The notes beneath the pieces are model-generated. The model saw nothing but the letters and a program-made list of their open reading frames with translations. It had not been told where the DNA came from and did no database searches. The position numbers and the translations under genes were made by a program. From NCBI GenBank assembly GCA_032622095.1, contig CP136065.1, forward strand, positions 64,774,031 through 64,838,030: DNA of 64,000 nucleotides, read 5' to 3'. This document shows, piece after piece, positions 44,223-54,299 of this stretch. How positions within the stretch are numbered: the first letter of the stretch is position 1; the number at the start of each line of letters is the position of its first letter. This DNA is from Siphonodentalium dalli (Eukaryota > Mollusca > Scaphopoda > Gadilida > Siphonodentaliidae).

Positions 44223-45725
44223 AAAGCAACTGTAGAAAACCACATCAAAGACAACCACGACCTCTTCAAACCACTTCCAAGTACCACCAACGACCACGAT
44301 GATGTCTTCCCCGTAGCATCTCCAATCACACAAGACGAAATCGCATCTAACCTAAAGAAGGGAAAAGGCAACTCAGCACCAGGCAACGACAGCATCACAT
44401 ACGCCATCCTACGACAAGCCCCTCCAGCCTTCTTCGCCAGACTACTCCTTCTATTCAACGCCTGCCTGACCATTGGATACTTCCCAACAGCATGGAAAAC
44501 CGCCGTCGGTATCATGATACCCAAGCCAGAAAAAGACCGCGCCATTCCCAACAACTATCGACCCATCAGCCTCCTCCAATGTACCGGGAAACTATTCGAA
44601 AGAATTATCAGCAGCCGACTGCGAGAGCACCTTGAATCATCCAACTTCTTCAACCCGTGGCAGCGTGGCTACCGACAAGGCAAAGAAGGCATGGAACACA
44701 TCGTTCGACTAGCTGAAGACGCCCGACTATCCCTTGGCAAAAACTGGTTAACAGCTGCAGTATTTCTTGACGTTGAGAAGGCCTTCGATTCCGTATGGCA
44801 CGACGGCCTAAGATACAAGTTCAGCCAGCTCAACATCGCCCGAAAATACACACGACTAGTATCCTCTTTCCTACAAGATCGTCAACTCAGCGTCCGCATC
44901 AACAACGACACATCCAGCCCAGTATTCCTACGCGCCGGAACCCCACAAGGATCAGTACTCAGCCCACTCCTCTTCCTGATATACGCCAATGACATACCCA
45001 CCAACCCAAGAAACAACGTAGAAATCTCACAATTCGCCGACGACCTAGGACTCTGGACAACACACAAAAACCCCAGGATCCTACAAAAACGATTACAAAA
45101 GACCCTCGACGACTTATCAACATGGTGCTCTAGATGGAGAATAAAACTCAACGCCAAGAAAACCCAACTCATCATATTCCACCAGAGAAAAACAACACAG
45201 ACTATCAACATCAAGATAGACAACGAGACCGTTCAACCATCCAACCAAGCCATCCTACTAGGAATCACCCTTGACCAACGAATGACCTTCGCCGCGCACA
45301 TCAAAAAAGTCGCTGACAAAGCCAGAAAAAGAACAAACCTGCTAAGTTGTCTCAGAGGTACCGACTGGGGAACCAACAGCCAGACCATCATCAACCTCTT
45401 CAAACTATACGTCCGCCCAGTAATGGAGTATGGCGCACCCATCATAACAGCAGCCTCCAACAGCTCAATCGAAACCCTGCAGAAAGTCCAAAACAAAGCT
45501 CTCCGCATCGCTCTACATCAGCCAATCTTCACACCAATCCAAGCCCTCCACGACGCAGCAGACATACCTACGATGAAACAACGACTAACCGACCTCAGAA
45601 ACCAGACCCTCGCCAGAATCGACAACAGCCCACTCATCCAAGAACTCCATCTACGAAACCAGCTGCTCTCCACCAAAAAGACTAAGTCCATCCTAGAAAT
45701 CGACAACACCGACAGACCCATCTAG
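44168..45725 (+). CDS. Reverse transcriptase of a Jockey-like element (truncated)
   Basis: The frame is open without a stop from the junction filler (GTG at 44103) to the TAG at 45723-45725. Only the part after about 44168 is original coding sequence. It encodes the RT domain and C-terminal region of ORF2. NNYRPISLLQCTGKLFERII lies near 44550, LDVEKAFDSVWHDGL near 44768, GTPQGSVLSPLLFLIYANDI near 44938, and the catalytic QFADD box at about 45030-45044 (FADD instead of the commoner YADD). The thumb follows with WRIKLNAKKTQ (about 45140) and LLGITLDQRM (about 45258). The protein would copy element RNA at the nicked target. The N-terminal endonuclease is missing, so it cannot act alone. GC content is clearly higher than the surroundings, and the intact frame points to a recent insertion. 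Confidence 0.9.
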
Positions 45726-46100
45726 ATCCCATACAACCGTCAACCAAGCCAACCAACAGCCAAATCCAACAGCCTCGACTCCTCCACCACGCTTCCACTG
45801 CTTTGCCTCCAAATACAACAGCCTCAACAACCGATTTTCATCGAAGAATTAAAGAAAGGGTGAAGGGAACTGCACAATGCATTCCGACCATCCTAACCGG
45901 CCTGCGGCCAGAAACTACACAACAAGAAAAGTATACATTCAGTTCTCTGGCAGGAGAGTGGAGCGAAACGGTCGTGATTGCTTCGACCTTATTAGTTCCT
46001 CTTTTGTCAGAGCGTTGAGCACGGGTGAGTCGTGTGGCCGCGCCTCTGGGTGCAGCTGCCCCCGTGCTTAACGCCAGTGAGACGGTTTTGGATTAGGCTT

Positions 46101-46976
46101 ATGGATTTAATCCCAGACGCCGTGTTGGCCGCAGTGCAAAGGAGTCGGGTATTGGACATTGCTAACTGGAGTCTCCAGTCTAGCAGGGGATACCGGACCC
46201 TTTGCCTGGAGTTCCGGACCGAAGATGCTGGCATCCAGAGATCACAGGCCCGGGACACCAACTCCAAGACTGCCACCTGTCATCTGAGTGGGAAGAAGAA
46301 GGGGCCACCCAAGAAGAAGACGCATTCAAGGAGAAGAAGGGACGCAGCCAGACGTGTGAAATGGAAGAAAAAGAAGGGGGTGACCGTTGATCTGCCGGTC
46401 ACCCCTCCCCGTGTGGTTCAGCCGTCCAGGGTCATAGCCGGCGGGTCGAAGTTGTCTGAGAGACGCCCAGACGACTCGACCTGCATGGAGACCGACGACA
46501 TCGTACCAGCTAGCAGGGACTCCGTGGATCTGCCGGAGGTCCCTGCTGTCGTCGTCGAGGCGAGCGGAGACAGGGACGTGGACTCCACCCCAGATGTTCC
46601 TGCCAGCTTCGACGTGGAGTTGGATAGCCTTCCACCTAGGACACCGGAGTACCATCACATCCCGGTGTCCTCCATCTCCACCACCACCACAGAAAAGGAG
46701 CAGGCACCAACACCCCCTGCTGCTGCTGAGGGGGATTGGTTATTAGAACACCATGCAATGATAAGGAGATCTGAAGAAGCCGTAGCAAGATCACAACGAA
46801 TATCAGAAGAAGCTGACCAGCAGATGAAAGAACAAAAACGATTACAATAACGATTACAAAAAGAACAAGAAGAAAGAATCGCACATCTCATCCAACAACA
46901 TCAACAACAACAGAAATCTCCACCATCCTCAACAGAAAAACCAAACTCCAAGAAAAGGCGAAAAAAGAAAAGATAA
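46101..46976 (+). pseudogene. ORF1/gag-like protein with one in-frame stop
   Basis: The start at ATG 46101 is chosen because homology with the 26-kb copy begins there (LIPDAVLAAV against LIPTELLHAL). The layout is an N-terminal conserved patch (residues ~1-40, with SRVLDIANWSLQ), a very basic stretch KKKGPPKKKTHSRRRRDAAR (~72-92), a Pro/Asp/Glu-rich linker containing VPAVVVEASGDRDVD, a SLPPRTPEYHHIPVSSIST motif, and a Gln/Glu-rich helical tail. A TAA at 46848-46850 interrupts it, but the frame goes on for 41 codons (RLQKEQEERIAHLIQQ, lysine-rich end) to a TAA at 46974-46976. The basic region suggests nucleic-acid binding, as in ORF1 proteins; function is inferred, and I recognise no named family. 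Confidence 0.7.
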
Positions 46977-47045
46977 ACAGAACTATAAAATGCTTCCCTT
47001 TTTTTTGTTTTCTCACATTAAAGGCAAAATCATGAGGGATTAAGG

Positions 47046-47065
47046 AAAGGGTCACTCGACCCTTT
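47046..47065 (+). promoter_or_regulatory. 3'-terminal stem-loop of the ORF1-like element, copy A
   Basis: AAAGGGTC-ACTC-GACCCTTT, followed by CGACAATCCCGGG, 36 bp before the element end. It is a probable recognition structure for the partner reverse transcriptase, as known for some LINE/SINE 3' ends. Confidence 0.75.
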
Positions 47066-47298
47066 CGACAATCCCGGGCTAGCCCCGCGAACCACTCACT
47101 CTACATTCAGTTGGAATGGTCTATTGTTCGTTTGAGGATATAAGGACATATGATCAGACGATAAGTGCTGAAGAATTCATATTCATTGGTGGAGAATGTT
47201 TAGATAATTAGACAAACGACCTATATGGTTGAACTTATTATGTGAACATTTCCCAATGGAACTGCTCGTCAATGATGATTTAGTACAGAAATGTTTAA

Positions 47299-47835
47299 AA
47301 CATCGACTTTATTCCAAAGGTATAGCGGCCACGTGGTTAAACGTCAACTCCATATATTGTTCCACTGGGATTGAACTGGCGCCTATTATAATTCTTTACA
47401 ATTGGCATACATATATCAAATACTCAAAATAAGTATGTGATTCCCACTTGGCGTCGAGACAATCCATTAAAATATAGTTAAATGTTCACGTATGTCCTAA
47501 AACTGTCAGTCGATGGGGTCCAGAACAATAAATATAGCATACCGTGTCTTTGTCTTCATCTTGTATACATAATGCCATTTGTTTATATCCATGTTGACAA
47601 CATGGCATTAACTATACCGTATTTCACAATTATAAGTAAAACACCCGGTATGTTGAAGTAAAATGCGGTTCATAGCTTCGAAAATCCACGTGACACACAT
47701 GCGTCACGTGGTACCGTGTGATTTTGGTTTGGCTTGTTCAAGCTTCACTTTGTTACTATTTTATTGTTTTTGTAATCGTGTCGCATACTCACACACGACT
47801 GGTCATGTACTCTCTTTTTTTTGTTTTGTTATTGG
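47299..47835. other. Unassigned sequence with a repeat fragment
   Basis: 47510-47605 matches 43540-43640. CCACGTGACACACATGCGTCACGTGG at 47687-47712 is a short inverted repeat. No gene recognised. Confidence 0.4.
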
Positions 47836-47837
47836 GT

Positions 47838-47910
47838 TGTTTGGGGTAGCTAGCCCCGGGATTGTCGAAAGGGCCGAAGGGCCCTTTCCTTAATCCCTAA
47901 TGTATTGCTT
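47838..47910 (-). repeat. 3'-end fragment of the ORF1-like element, copy B
   Basis: The minus strand reads GGGATTAAGG, then a stem AAAGGGCC-CTTC-GGCCCTTT (47868-47887), then CGACAATCCCGGGGCTAGC, matching 47035-47080. A pyrimidine tract precedes it, as in copy A. Confidence 0.8.
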
Positions 47911-48257
47911 TTATTAGAGAAATAATAGAAGAAAAAAAAAATAGCAATTTAGATATTCTTTGTGATCATTTTCTTTTTTCTGGTGGTCGTGGATGCTTTG
48001 AATAGGCTAGTGTGAATTTGCCATATGTCTGTGTTGGATTGACTGTTACTGTCCCAGATGTTCTCTCATTTTTGTCTCGATGCAAGTAGAGTATGGTACT
48101 CTCCGCGTTATTCGGGCCTTATATATGAAGGATTTTCCGATACAAGTGCACATGTTAGGATATAAATGTAGTTTGTGTAGACATGAGTATCTCTACTCGC
48201 CGACCGCGTTAGGCAGCATGGCAAGCGACATCTCCTCATCACGTATACATATATACG
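47911..48257. other. Unassigned sequence
   Basis: No gene or repeat recognised. Confidence 0.35.
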
Positions 48258-48634
48258 TTAAAGTGATGTGAAACACTCCGGTGGGGTGATCACATAGATA
48301 TGGAGAATAATCTTGCTCAAAGTAGTTATTTGTTTACGAATATTAACCCAAATTGACAACACACACCGTTATTCTTATATATTAATTAAATGCAATGACT
48401 CTCCATAGCGAAATCGTTTGCGTTAGTTTATCGCCGATTGTGGCGTTCCGAATTGAGGTGTAAATATTTACAATTGTGCGTAGTTCAGACGATGTTTTCT
48501 AATGAGTGGTATGATCGATTCATTTGAACTTTTCGGTTATCTTAGTAGAATGATACATTCCACAGGTTGGCATAGCGCCTGGGTACTAACCTATAAGTTT
48601 ATCATAATCGAACAAGTCCATAATATGTCTTTAA
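48258..48634. mobile_element. TTAA-flanked MITE, family A copy 3
   Basis: Same ends and interior words as 1982-2379 (AGTAGTTATT, TATATTAATTAAATGCA, GTAAATATTTACAATTG). TTAA at 48258-48261 and 48631-48634. Confidence 0.8.
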
Positions 48635-49260
48635 TATACACCATTTTTATTGTACACAACTTTTCTCATTTCTAATTACGCGTTCCAATTCTGACTCAAT
48701 ACGCCACCTCAGTGGTGGACATTTGACACCGTACTATATGAGGTGGCAAAATAATTGTCACTGTCTGTTGTCCGTCTATAGACATGCGCTTAATTCCGTA
48801 AAGACCACTACAGAGTGACGATTCTTAAAGACATACCCACCCGCCTCCCCCATACAGGTCCACCATGTTTTTTTTTCCAGTATTGTTCCAGAAATGTGCC
48901 TCTTGTGGTGTGAATATGTTGATATGCCCATTATTTCGTAAATGTGATCTTTAACTAGATATAGGTTGAGATTGTTCCTATTGCCAATCTTAAGGGGGTT
49001 TCAGGTGGGAAATTAGTTCGGAAGCTTGAGGTATCAGTTGAAAAGTTCCACTGGTTCAAGGGGGTGTTATTGGAAATGTCAAGGCGGACCCCCCCCCCCC
49101 CCCCCACCCGTGGGGACCCTCCAGCTACGTCCCTACTATCATATATTGTCAAAAAAAGTCAAATTATATTTATCCGGTAAATGTGTCTACATAATTTTAC
49201 TGCTACACACCTTATATACGATCGGGTGTAAGTCATTGACTGATATATTGACGAGTTGAC
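48635..49260. repeat. Unassigned DNA with a copy of the 3.8-4.2 kb repeat
   Basis: 48955-49140 matches 3960-4171 and includes a C-run at about 49089-49106. The remainder shows no feature. Confidence 0.45.
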
Positions 49261-49261
49261 G

Positions 49262-49680
49262 ACGATTACCAGGTCGCAATTAACGACTCTCTGGTGAGTT
49301 GAAGTCACGTACAGAAAGGGTGCCACAAACGAGCACGTCGAGCAGTCGCCTCTAAAGATAGGAACCCGTCTAGGCGGGACATGTCGAGGTGACCACGTCG
49401 CGAACAACGACACTCTGATGTCAGTAAAGATTCGTTAAAGTCACGTACAAAACAGGCACCACCAACGATCACGTCGAACAATAACCTCTATGTAAAGATA
49501 GGAACCCGTCTAAACGCGACATGTCGAGGTTACCAAGTCGCGAACAAGGATTCTCTGATGCCAGTAAAGATTCGTTAAAATCACGTACAAAAAGGGCGCC
49601 ACCAATGATCACGTCGAACAATCGCCTTTAAAGATAGGAACCCGTCTAAAAGTGACAGGTCGAGGTCGGTGTTGAGTTAT
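49262..49680 (+). repeat. ~139-bp tandem repeat, three units
   Basis: TCACGTACA starts at 49305, 49441 and 49581. Each unit also has ATAGGAACCCGTCTA and CGACATGTCGAGGT-like words. Confidence 0.9.
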
Positions 49681-50443
49681 CATTTGGAACACGTCGGGTG
49701 AAGCAATACATTGTCCTCAATATGAAACACGTCGTGGAATACATTCATTTAATCTGCGACTCAGTCAGACTGTAATCAGACACCCCAGTTAACGAGGTTC
49801 ATGGCTTCAATTTCTTGCGGTTATAGCCTGTCCATTCCATCTTATATAGTGTAATCATAACTTGCTTAGTAATCAATAGGGTGCCTTCCTGTGATGGTTA
49901 TGGGATATTCCTGCATACACAGTAATGCCCTAAGTAATCGACTCCTTAAACACAGCAGAATTATGGGTAACTTTTCAAGATTTAGTCGGAAATATGGCTT
50001 GTTGCCATTCATCGGAAAGCTCTCGGCGAGAGCTTTCCGATGAATGCAACAAGCCATATTTCCGACTAAATCTTAACCCTTTGAAACCGGCTGGCCGGTA
50101 TTCCGGCCAGAACGTAATTATATATATACGCGACTGGCCGGTTTTCCGGCCACGACGTAATCTCGTTCTACCGTCGGCGTCGCAGTGTTGCACTAAATTT
50201 TTTATATTTCGATAAATACTCAATGTTAAGAAAAATAAAATAGTGTTGCATAAAATTAATATTATAGCTGTTTTAGCTGCCCAAAAATGATCCAGATTGT
50301 GTTTGGCATAACGAAGTATAAGCCGATTCAAAACCGGATACATTTTATCACATTTCTGCAATTACGGCGCCGCCATATTGCTTCTCGCGACCTTTCGTTT
50401 CGCGTTAGATCATACCGCTTATATGGCTCATAAGATACATAGA

Positions 50444-50600
50444 GGATATCCACACTTTTTCAGTGGATATGGGTTATATCTCATGAGTGATGACAAAACA
50501 TTGAATTTCCACGAGTGGCTTTAGCCACGAGTGGAAATTCAAATGTTTTGTCATCACGAATGAGATTTAACCCATATCCACTGAAAAAGTGTGGATATTC
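50444..50600 (+). repeat. Long hairpin with tandem G.A mismatches (H7)
   Basis: Arms of about 75 bp (GGATATCCACACTTTTTCAG outside). GA 50485-50486 faces GA 50558-50559, and GA 50513-50514 faces GA 50529-50530. The apical stem is CCAC-GA-GTGGC over a TTTA loop. It is followed by TTTATTATATAC, like the flank of H1. Confidence 0.85.
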
Positions 50601-50604
50601 TGTT

Positions 50605-50762
50605 TATTATATACTTTAGTTACTTGCCTATGGCCCCCAATGAATGTCAATACATCAGAAATTTCACCAGTGGAATATCACTTATATCTCACTAGTGGGA
50701 TATCACTTATATCTCACTGCTAAAACCTTATAATTCATGGGCAAGTATATAATAAATAAAAA
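50605..50762. repeat. AT-rich foldback
   Basis: TTTATTATATACTT at the left and AAGTATATAATAAAT at the right are inverted. The centre has two 25-bp units with ATATCACTTATATCTCACT. Confidence 0.65.
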
Positions 50763-52150
50763 TACATATTTATAGGTACAAACTTTAGTGACGTATTCTT
50801 GTGGTATTTATAACTCCCAATGTGTGAAGAAATTCACGCTAAATTATATAATTCGCGCTGACGATTGTCGGATGTAAACACATGTCATACGAGTTTTGTT
50901 CAAGAATATACAAACTTCTGAGTTCATTAAATCATAACTTTTTTTGTGCAAAGGTACACGCTATATAGATTTACACGAGAATAAAGCTCAGATATTGTCT
51001 TTAAGATGGCACAAGCCAATAGACCGCACAATGCCGTGCATTTTAGTTATTGGTGGGTATTCAGAGAACACCCAGAGTTTGTTTTGGCTAAAGCCCATAT
51101 GACGTCATGTATTTACGTTGGGATTGTGACGTTACGTAACATTTTTTCGCAGTTTCTATAATAAATCTAATAAGTTTTCAATTTTTTATAACTTTTTCTG
51201 GATTTAAGATATTGAAATAGATTGTGATGTGCTGAATTCAGAAATTAATAATCTTTCCAATGGTGCAAACAATATGGTAGAAGAGAATGCATACATGTAC
51301 ATACCATACGCCTGAACACAGTCTACAATAAGTCAAAATACCCCTGGGAGCACAGGGTCAGGGCGTCGATCGTTGTGGAGAGCCAGGGTTCAAAGGAGTC
51401 GATTACTTAGGGTATTACTGTATGTCATCTTTGGTCGTAAATAATAATCTTGCTGTATCGAATATGTATTTCACTTGCATATGCACGAATTTTTTTTTAA
51501 GGCAATGGGTATTAATTTAATTACATGCAATTGGAGATTCGTCGTCTATGTTATAGTTTAATACTAATTAGCTTAGTAATCAATGGTTGACTTCCTGTAA
51601 CGGCTATCGGATATTCCTGCATATATGTCATCTTTGGTCGTAAATAATACTCTTGTTGTATCGAATATGTATTTCACTTGCATATGCACGAATTTCTTTT
51701 AAGGCATTGGTGTTAATTTAATTACATGCAATTGGAGATGTTATAGTTTAATACTAATTAGCTTAGTAATCAATGGTTGACTTCATGTAACGGCTATCGG
51801 ATATTCATGCATAATTGTCATCTTTGGTCGTAAATAACAACCTTGTTTTATCGAAAATGTATTTCACTTGTATATAGGTATGCACCGAAATTTTGTTTAA
51901 GACAATGGGGCATGTTAATTTAGTTATATGCAATTCGCCATCTATCTTATAGTGTAATACCAATTTGCTTAGTAATCAAAATGGTGGCTTACTGCAATGG
52001 CTATGGGATATTCCTGCAAATATGTCCTCTTTGGTCGTAACTAATAACCTTTTTGTATCTACAATATATTTCTCTTGCAAATGGGCAAAGAAACTATTTA
52101 TATAAGACAATGTGTGTTAATTGAATTACATGCATTGTGATATTTATAGT

Positions 52151-52570
52151 CTTGATGATGCAAAGATATCGCACTCTGTGATTTCCGCATCGAATGTGAT
52201 ATTACTCTAATGTAAACATAATATACTTATTTCGTATATAATATTTTATACAATATCACATTTGAGAAAATGGATTTGGCAGTAAGCCAATGCTTATTCG
52301 GGCCATTTCCGACATACGAATGATTGTTTGGCATTATATATGGTGATAATATTTTTGAAATTCAATTCATTACTGCTTAACCATGTATATATGATAAAAA
52401 AAAATTGCAGAATCCCCAGTCGCCGGGCCCACTTGACGTTATTGATGATCAGGGCTTCGGTTACACTATGTGTATATTGATACCGTGCAATGCCGTATCC
52501 GTACATGATACATGCAGTGGAAGTTAAATTCCGCCAATCGTAGCATTAGTTGCGAAATCGATTGTATTCA
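52151..52570. other. Unassigned sequence
   Basis: No gene recognised; a possible 3' UTR of the LINE remnant read on the minus strand. Confidence 0.35.
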
Positions 52571-53010
52571 TTATAAGCTTTTGGACTTTTGCAAATATTT
52601 AGATATTCGAGAGCAATTGAGTAATGTTTTCAATTCAAGTTTCATTTTCAGACTGCCAATGCACATTTTTCTCTCGTTTTCGAAACTAATACAATAGTGT
52701 AAATGATGAGCTCCTGTTTCAATCTCCCCACATTCACAGTATGGATTATCTCCGACGTGATTTTTGTTCAAATCGTAGTTCAGTTTACTACACCAAGGCG
52801 GAGACGACAATTGTGCATATGGCTAAATATCATATTCACATATTCGAAATACCCGGGTCTTTCAGTTACTCCGGCGATCAGAAAAGTTCTAAATTCATTC
52901 AGTGATTCGTATATCCTCGCTTTTTGTGATAATTTATTCCATACGCTCACGGCTCCAGGCATAGATGAATTCTCATAAGACACATTTGTGCGCAATTCAT
53001 TTGTTAAACT
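52571..53010 (-). pseudogene. LINE 3' remnant (Jockey/CR1-type), frameshifted
   Basis: The minus strand gives SMPGAVSVWNKLSQKARIYE (about 52960) and HMHNCRLRL (about 52800), then after a one-base frame change CSKLNYDLNKNHVGDNPYCE and CGEIETGAHHLHYC (about 52790-52680). This is the W-N-L / R-L-CSKLNYDL / C-CG-E-H-C tail seen in many invertebrate LINE ORF2 proteins and is similar in plan to 10299-11163. The RT core is absent. Confidence 0.85.
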
Positions 53011-53194
53011 TCAATATCTCAGTTACTGTGGGCATTGACTACCTGACTCTGGTGGTACATGCAAATACAGATATGATGGGATGGACCTCTTGTACATTCC
53101 AAAAAATTGCATTAATACGGGCGTTTCTCAACGCTTAGAAAGTGTGTCCAAACTGGTTTCTTCTAGCAGTCTCTGTTGATGTTACTCTAACGCT

Positions 53195-53759
53195 TTAATG
53201 AACGGATGGCCTTCGTTATAAGTTACAATTTAGAAATAACAATTACCAATTTATGAAAATGTCCTCATGAATGTAATAATAGTATAGAATGGTATAATGG
53301 TAGTATGAATGCGATATTATCCACAAAACACACTTTGTGTGAGTCGAGTGTTTCTTTATATACAGCACATAAATGGTGAGCGATAAGCAAAACGCCGTGG
53401 CGATTTCTTTAGGAGAGTGATTCACGGTGACCCAATCAACACCGAAATATTGAGAGGCGATGATTAGCAAACGCTATACCGACATGTTGTAAACAACTTG
53501 GTGGCATTTCTAACCAAAGTTCATTTTAGTGTTGTCTCCCCGGTGTTGAGTGTTTTTCTTATCGCATACTCTTTACGTACTGTTTGCTTGCATAACACAG
53601 AGTACTGACATGAGAATAACATGCAATTTACGAGATATTTATGATTGGTATAAGAACAAAATGTGTCCAAAATATAATATTATTTCTGTTTATGGCGGTT
53701 TTAACGGATGTGACTATTCCAACAGCAATACCCACCGCCAACGTTTATCGTATCTTTAA
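53195..53759. mobile_element. TTAA-bounded element, family B, inverted copy
   Basis: Aligns in reverse with 17530-18106 over its length. TTAA at 53195-53198 and 53756-53759. Confidence 0.8.
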
Positions 53760-53819
53760 CTAGAACATAGAATCAGCTCGTGTATCTTTAATATGCATTA
53801 TCTTTAATATGTATTATCT

Positions 53820-54285
53820 AAGTAGGTGTTCTCGCTAAATGTGCTTCAAGCGACAGCGCCGTATCCCACAATAGCACACATACCCACTACATTCATTTCA
53901 TATAATATTATTTAGATAGGTTTTTTATTATTTATCCCCATAAAGCTTAGTGTATTCTTATTAATTTTCACAAAATTTGCCGAAAATTTGCGACTAGTCC
54001 ACGCAGTACATTAAATCAGCCCAATATAAGATTTCCAAGCACTTAGCAACGATAACGTGATCGATATAAATAACTGGCCTCAAATGCAACTCGGCTGAAA
54101 TTTGAAAAGCACGCCCAATTGTTCTGCTGTCCGCTTTTAGTGATGATATCAGATTAGGCCAACAATATGTACGTCGTGTTCGTCTTATTGTCGGTGTGTT
54201 ATTGTGGGTCTGTGTGTTATTGGGATATGAAACCGGTGGCCCAATTTGCCGTTGACCAATCACCGACCGCGATTTAGTATAACAC
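53820..54285 (+). repeat. Dispersed repeat, ~0.5 kb, copy 2 of 3
   Basis: Same words and order as 4626-5130 (GCGCCGTATCCCACAATAGC, AATATAAGATTTCCAAGCAC, GTTGACCAATCACCGA). Confidence 0.75.
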
Positions 54286-54299
54286 AGTCGAGCTATGTA

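Larger units (their letters stand above)
44103..45926 (+). mobile_element. 5'-truncated non-LTR retrotransposon insertion
   Basis: Flanked by a 55-bp direct repeat: left 44048-44102; right 45927-45944 continued at 47113-47149 after the later insertion. The 5' end begins with filler copying the target (AGTTATAAAAGTATACAT), then a 41-bp perfect inverted repeat (44127-44167 with 44182-44222), then the RT frame. The endonuclease part is lost. The 3' UTR of ~200 bp ends with CGGCCTGCGGCC and ACACAACAAG. Confidence 0.85.
45945..47101 (+). mobile_element. ORF1-only retroelement, copy A
   Basis: A 1157-bp insertion with an 11-bp target duplication TACATTCAGTT (45934-45944 and 47102-47112), lying inside the right target duplication of the RT element. 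It has a 5' UTR with an inverted repeat AGCACGGG/CCCGTGCT (about 46019-46069), one frame, and a 3' UTR ending in a stem-loop. It has no RT, so it would depend on a partner element. A degraded relative is at 25985-26900 and a 3'-end fragment at 47838-47910. Confidence 0.85.
43960..47298. mobile_element. TTAACCC family C element interrupted by two retroelements
   Basis: Left TTAA at 43960-43963 and right TTAA at 47295-47298. Family C sequence (CTCAATTATAAAAGTATACA left; AAGAATTCATATTCATTGGT and TGATTTAGTACAGAAATG right) flanks the reverse-transcriptase insertion. Without the insertions it would be about 300 bp, like 30872-31163 in reverse. Confidence 0.75.
49918..51420. mobile_element. TA-flanked 1.5-kb element with Tc1/mariner-like ends
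   Basis: Ends CAGTAATGCCCTAAGTAATC and GATTACTTAGGGTATTACTG, with TA at 49916-49917 and 51421-51422. The interior holds the AAGCTCTCG palindrome shared with 18425-18605, a GGCTGGCCGGTATTCCGGCC stretch (50082-50101) with a second similar copy, hairpin H7 and an AT-rich foldback. No transposase frame, so non-autonomous. Confidence 0.82.
49820..52150 (+). repeat. ~200-bp satellite array interrupted by a transposon
   Basis: Units with GTCATCTTTGGTCGTAAATA start near 51423, 51627, 51827 and 52023. Part of another unit (TTGCTTAGTAATCAATAGGG to GGATATTCCTGCATA) lies at 49820-49917, just before the 1.5-kb insertion. Removing the insertion joins it to the unit at 51421. Confidence 0.85.

Noticed and set aside
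44040-44333. 97-codon minus-strand frame beside the RT
   Set aside because: It is the complement of RT coding sequence plus its inverted duplicate.
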